A program made the translations under genes and the position numbers. A stretch of DNA of 15,765 nucleotides from positions 1 through 15,765 of the forward strand of contig JPPB01000177.1 of assembly GCA_001483205.1 (NCBI GenBank), written 5' to 3'. Positions 14,342 through 15,765 of this stretch are shown here, piece after piece (within the stretch, counting starts at the first letter, position 1; each line of letters starts with the position of its first letter). The notes beneath the pieces are model-generated. The model was not told the DNA's origin and made no database searches. It worked only from the letters and a program-made list of their open reading frames with translations. Origin of the DNA: an alpha proteobacterium 3107 (GTDB lineage: Bacteria > Pseudomonadota > Alphaproteobacteria > Rhodobacterales > Rhodobacteraceae).

Positions 14342-15670
14342 ATGAAAAATTCCGCCCCCGGCGGGGCCACCACCGGAACCCGCATCCGCGAACGGCGGGC
14401 CGCTCTGGGCCTGAAACAGGGCGCGCTGGCCCGGCGCGTGGGCATCTCCCCGTCCTATCTCAATCTGATCGAGCACAACCGCCGCAGAATCGGCGGCAAG
14501 TTGCTGGCTGATCTGGCGGCAGAGCTGGATGTGGGGATTTCGTTCCTGAGCCAGGGCGCAGAGGCCGCACTTCTGACCGGGCTGCGCGGGGCAATGTCGG
14601 AATTTGCCGACCAAAGCCCGCAGCCGCCGGAGCTTGACCGCATGGAAGAGTTCATCGGCCGCTTTCCCGGCTGGGCGGCGCTGCTGGATGTGCTCTATCG
14701 GCAGACAAAGCGGCTGGAGCATCTGACCGACACGCTGTCGGACCGGCTGGCCCATGATCCCGGCCTGTCGGCGGCGATGCACGAGGTGCTGTCCAATGTC
14801 TCGGCGATTCGCTCTACGGCGGATATTCTGGCCGGGCCGGGAGAGATCGCCCCCAACTGGCAGACCCGGTTTCACAAGAACATTCAGGAAGAGGCCCACC
14901 GCCTGTCCGGGGCGGCGCGGTCGCTGGTCGGCTATCTTGATACCGTGTCGGATGCGGATCGCGGGCGGGTGTCCCCGCAGGAAGAGTTTGAAAACTGGCT
15001 TGAAAGCCGCCGGTATCATGTGGGGGAGCTGGAACAGGGCGGCGATGTCGGGACCGTGGTTGAGGCGCTGTCGCCGTCCTCGCAGGCGGTGCGCGACCGG
15101 GCGCGGGCCTGGCTTGCCGCTTATCGGGCCGATGCCGCGCACCTGCCCCTGCCGGTGATCGAGGCGGCCATCGGGGCGGTCGGCCATGATCCGCTCAGGC
15201 TGGCCGGTCATCTGTCTGCCGATCCGGGGCTGGTGTTGCGGCGGCTGGCCACCCTGCCGGAGAGCGCGCCGGGATGGGAGATCGGCCGGGTGGCGTGCAA
15301 TGCCTCGGGGATGCTGGTGTTTCGCAAGCCCGTGCCCGGATTCCGGCTGCCCCGGTTCGGGGCCGGGTGTCCGCTCTGGCCGCTCTATCGGGCGCTGATG
15401 CAGCCGTCGGTTCCGGTCTGCGCGGTGCTGGAGCAGGCCGGGCGGCGGGTGGCGCGCCGCTTCGTCGCCTATGCCCATGCACAGGCACAGGTGATGGGGG
15501 CGGCGGACGGCCCGCTGGTGGTCGAGGCGCAGATGGTCCTGATCCCGGCGGAACTGCTTGATCCCCCCGGCCCGGTGCAGGTGCCCGCGCAGGTGGTGGG
15601 GCAGTCGTGCCGTATCTGTCCGCGCGCCGATTGCGCCGCGCGGCGGGAAAGCTCGATCCTGGCAGAGTAA
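14342..15670 (+). CDS. XRE-HTH regulator, short-chain fatty acyl-CoA regulator (ScfR) type
   Basis: The 442-residue regulator has an XRE helix-turn-helix at about 11-68 (LGLKQGALARRVGISPSYLNLIEHNRRRIGG) and a C-terminal domain ending in a cysteine motif CRICPRADCAARRESSI (Cys423, 426, 431) typical of the RamB/PccR/MccR family. Known members control acetate or propionyl-CoA metabolism and respond to acyl-CoA. The middle (about 140-200) contains HEVLSNVSAIRSTADIL (147-163), which resembles the H-box helix of histidine kinases, but no kinase ATPase domain follows. The gene is divergent from the transporter-acs run, the classic position for its regulator. The start at 14342 fits the family N terminus and follows AGAGG supplied by the adjacent repeat. 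The specific effector is unknown. Confidence 0.9.
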   Translation: MKNSAPGGATTGTRIRERRAALGLKQGALARRVGISPSYLNLIEHNRRRIGGKLLADLAAELDVGISFLSQGAEAALLTGLRGAMSEFADQSPQPPELDRMEEFIGRFPGWAALLDVLYRQTKRLEHLTDTLSDRLAHDPGLSAAMHEVLSNVSAIRSTADILAGPGEIAPNWQTRFHKNIQEEAHRLSGAARSLVGYLDTVSDADRGRVSPQEEFENWLESRRYHVGELEQGGDVGTVVEALSPSSQAVRDRARAWLAAYRADAAHLPLPVIEAAIGAVGHDPLRLAGHLSADPGLVLRRLATLPESAPGWEIGRVACNASGMLVFRKPVPGFRLPRFGAGCPLWPLYRALMQPSVPVCAVLEQAGRRVARRFVAYAHAQAQVMGAADGPLVVEAQMVLIPAELLDPPGPVQVPAQVVGQSCRICPRADCAARRESSILAE

Positions 15671-15707
15671 GGCGGGGCGCGCGCGCCATGGCCCCCGGAA
15701 GCCCGGC

Positions 15708-15750
15708 CTTATCCGCGGGTAACATGTAAGGGGCTTATCCGCGGATAAGC
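15708..15750. promoter_or_regulatory. Duplicated palindromic site at the right edge
   Basis: CTTATCCGCGGGTAA (15708-15722) is repeated with one change as CTTATCCGCGGATAA (15734-15748), 26 bases on. The second lies in an 18-base perfect palindrome, GCTTATCCGCGGATAAGC (15733-15750). It looks like a pair of operator half-sites or a tandem operator for a gene beyond the window. TTATCCGCG also shares seven of nine bases with the DnaA box TTATCCACA. Confidence 0.5.
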
Positions 15751-15765
15751 GCAGGCCGGTTGGGT

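Noticed and set aside
15708..15750. Replication origin based on TTATCC motifs
   Set aside because: Only two or three imperfect DnaA-like boxes, no A/T-rich unwinding region and no dnaA, parA or repABC nearby.

Overview
The window looks like chromosomal DNA of a GC-rich alphaproteobacterium, most likely of the order Rhodobacterales. This rests on the 55-residue cysteine-free L33 protein, the lipoprotein/Tat cell-wall genes, the ScfR-type regulator and the style of the Acs and ABC genes. No rRNA, tRNA, phage, transposase or CRISPR sequence is visible.

Layout. (1) 83-2799: pxpABC, a translationally coupled three-gene 5-oxoprolinase operon behind a hairpin-rich leader. The operon is bounded on both sides by inverted copies of a ~15-bp terminal sequence. 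(2) 2887-4952: a cell-envelope group with an L,D-transpeptidase-like lipoprotein, a convergent CAP/SCP-domain lipoprotein, and a Tat-exported L,D-transpeptidase-like protein. (3) 5095-6232: a small secreted or single-pass peptide with a good terminator, a GFA-type zinc protein on the minus strand, and rpmG. (4) 6624-13923, all minus strand: a Tat-exported substrate-binding protein, then livH, livM, livG, livF, then acs (acetyl-CoA synthetase). The order of transcription is from high to low coordinates. (5) 14342-15670, plus strand and divergent from the transporter: an XRE-HTH regulator of the short-chain fatty acyl-CoA regulator (ScfR/RamB/PccR) type. (6) The last 60 bp hold a duplicated palindromic site that belongs to a gene beyond the window.

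How the genes may work together. The ScfR-type regulator, the HAAT-family ABC transporter and Acs form a plausible unit for sensing, importing and activating a short carboxylate, although the transporter would by default be annotated as branched-chain amino acid uptake. TTTGCAA/TTTGTAAA-like sites occur before acs and before the binding-protein gene. pxpABC would convert 5-oxoproline to glutamate.

The least expected signal is a family of ~210-bp, MITE-like repeats (4025-4234, 6397-6606, 14125-14336). They have AAGACCTCT-type terminal inverted repeats, three strong GC hairpins and a conserved centre, and two of the three have matching 6-bp flanks. One sits directly against the regulator's start codon, and its terminal repeat appears to supply the ribosome binding site. 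A related left end lies before pxpA and a lone right end after pxpC. A second hairpin family (123-236 and 6308-6362) has a GCAA-loop hairpin followed by a two-tier stem, which in the pxpA leader is expanded into a predicted three-way junction.
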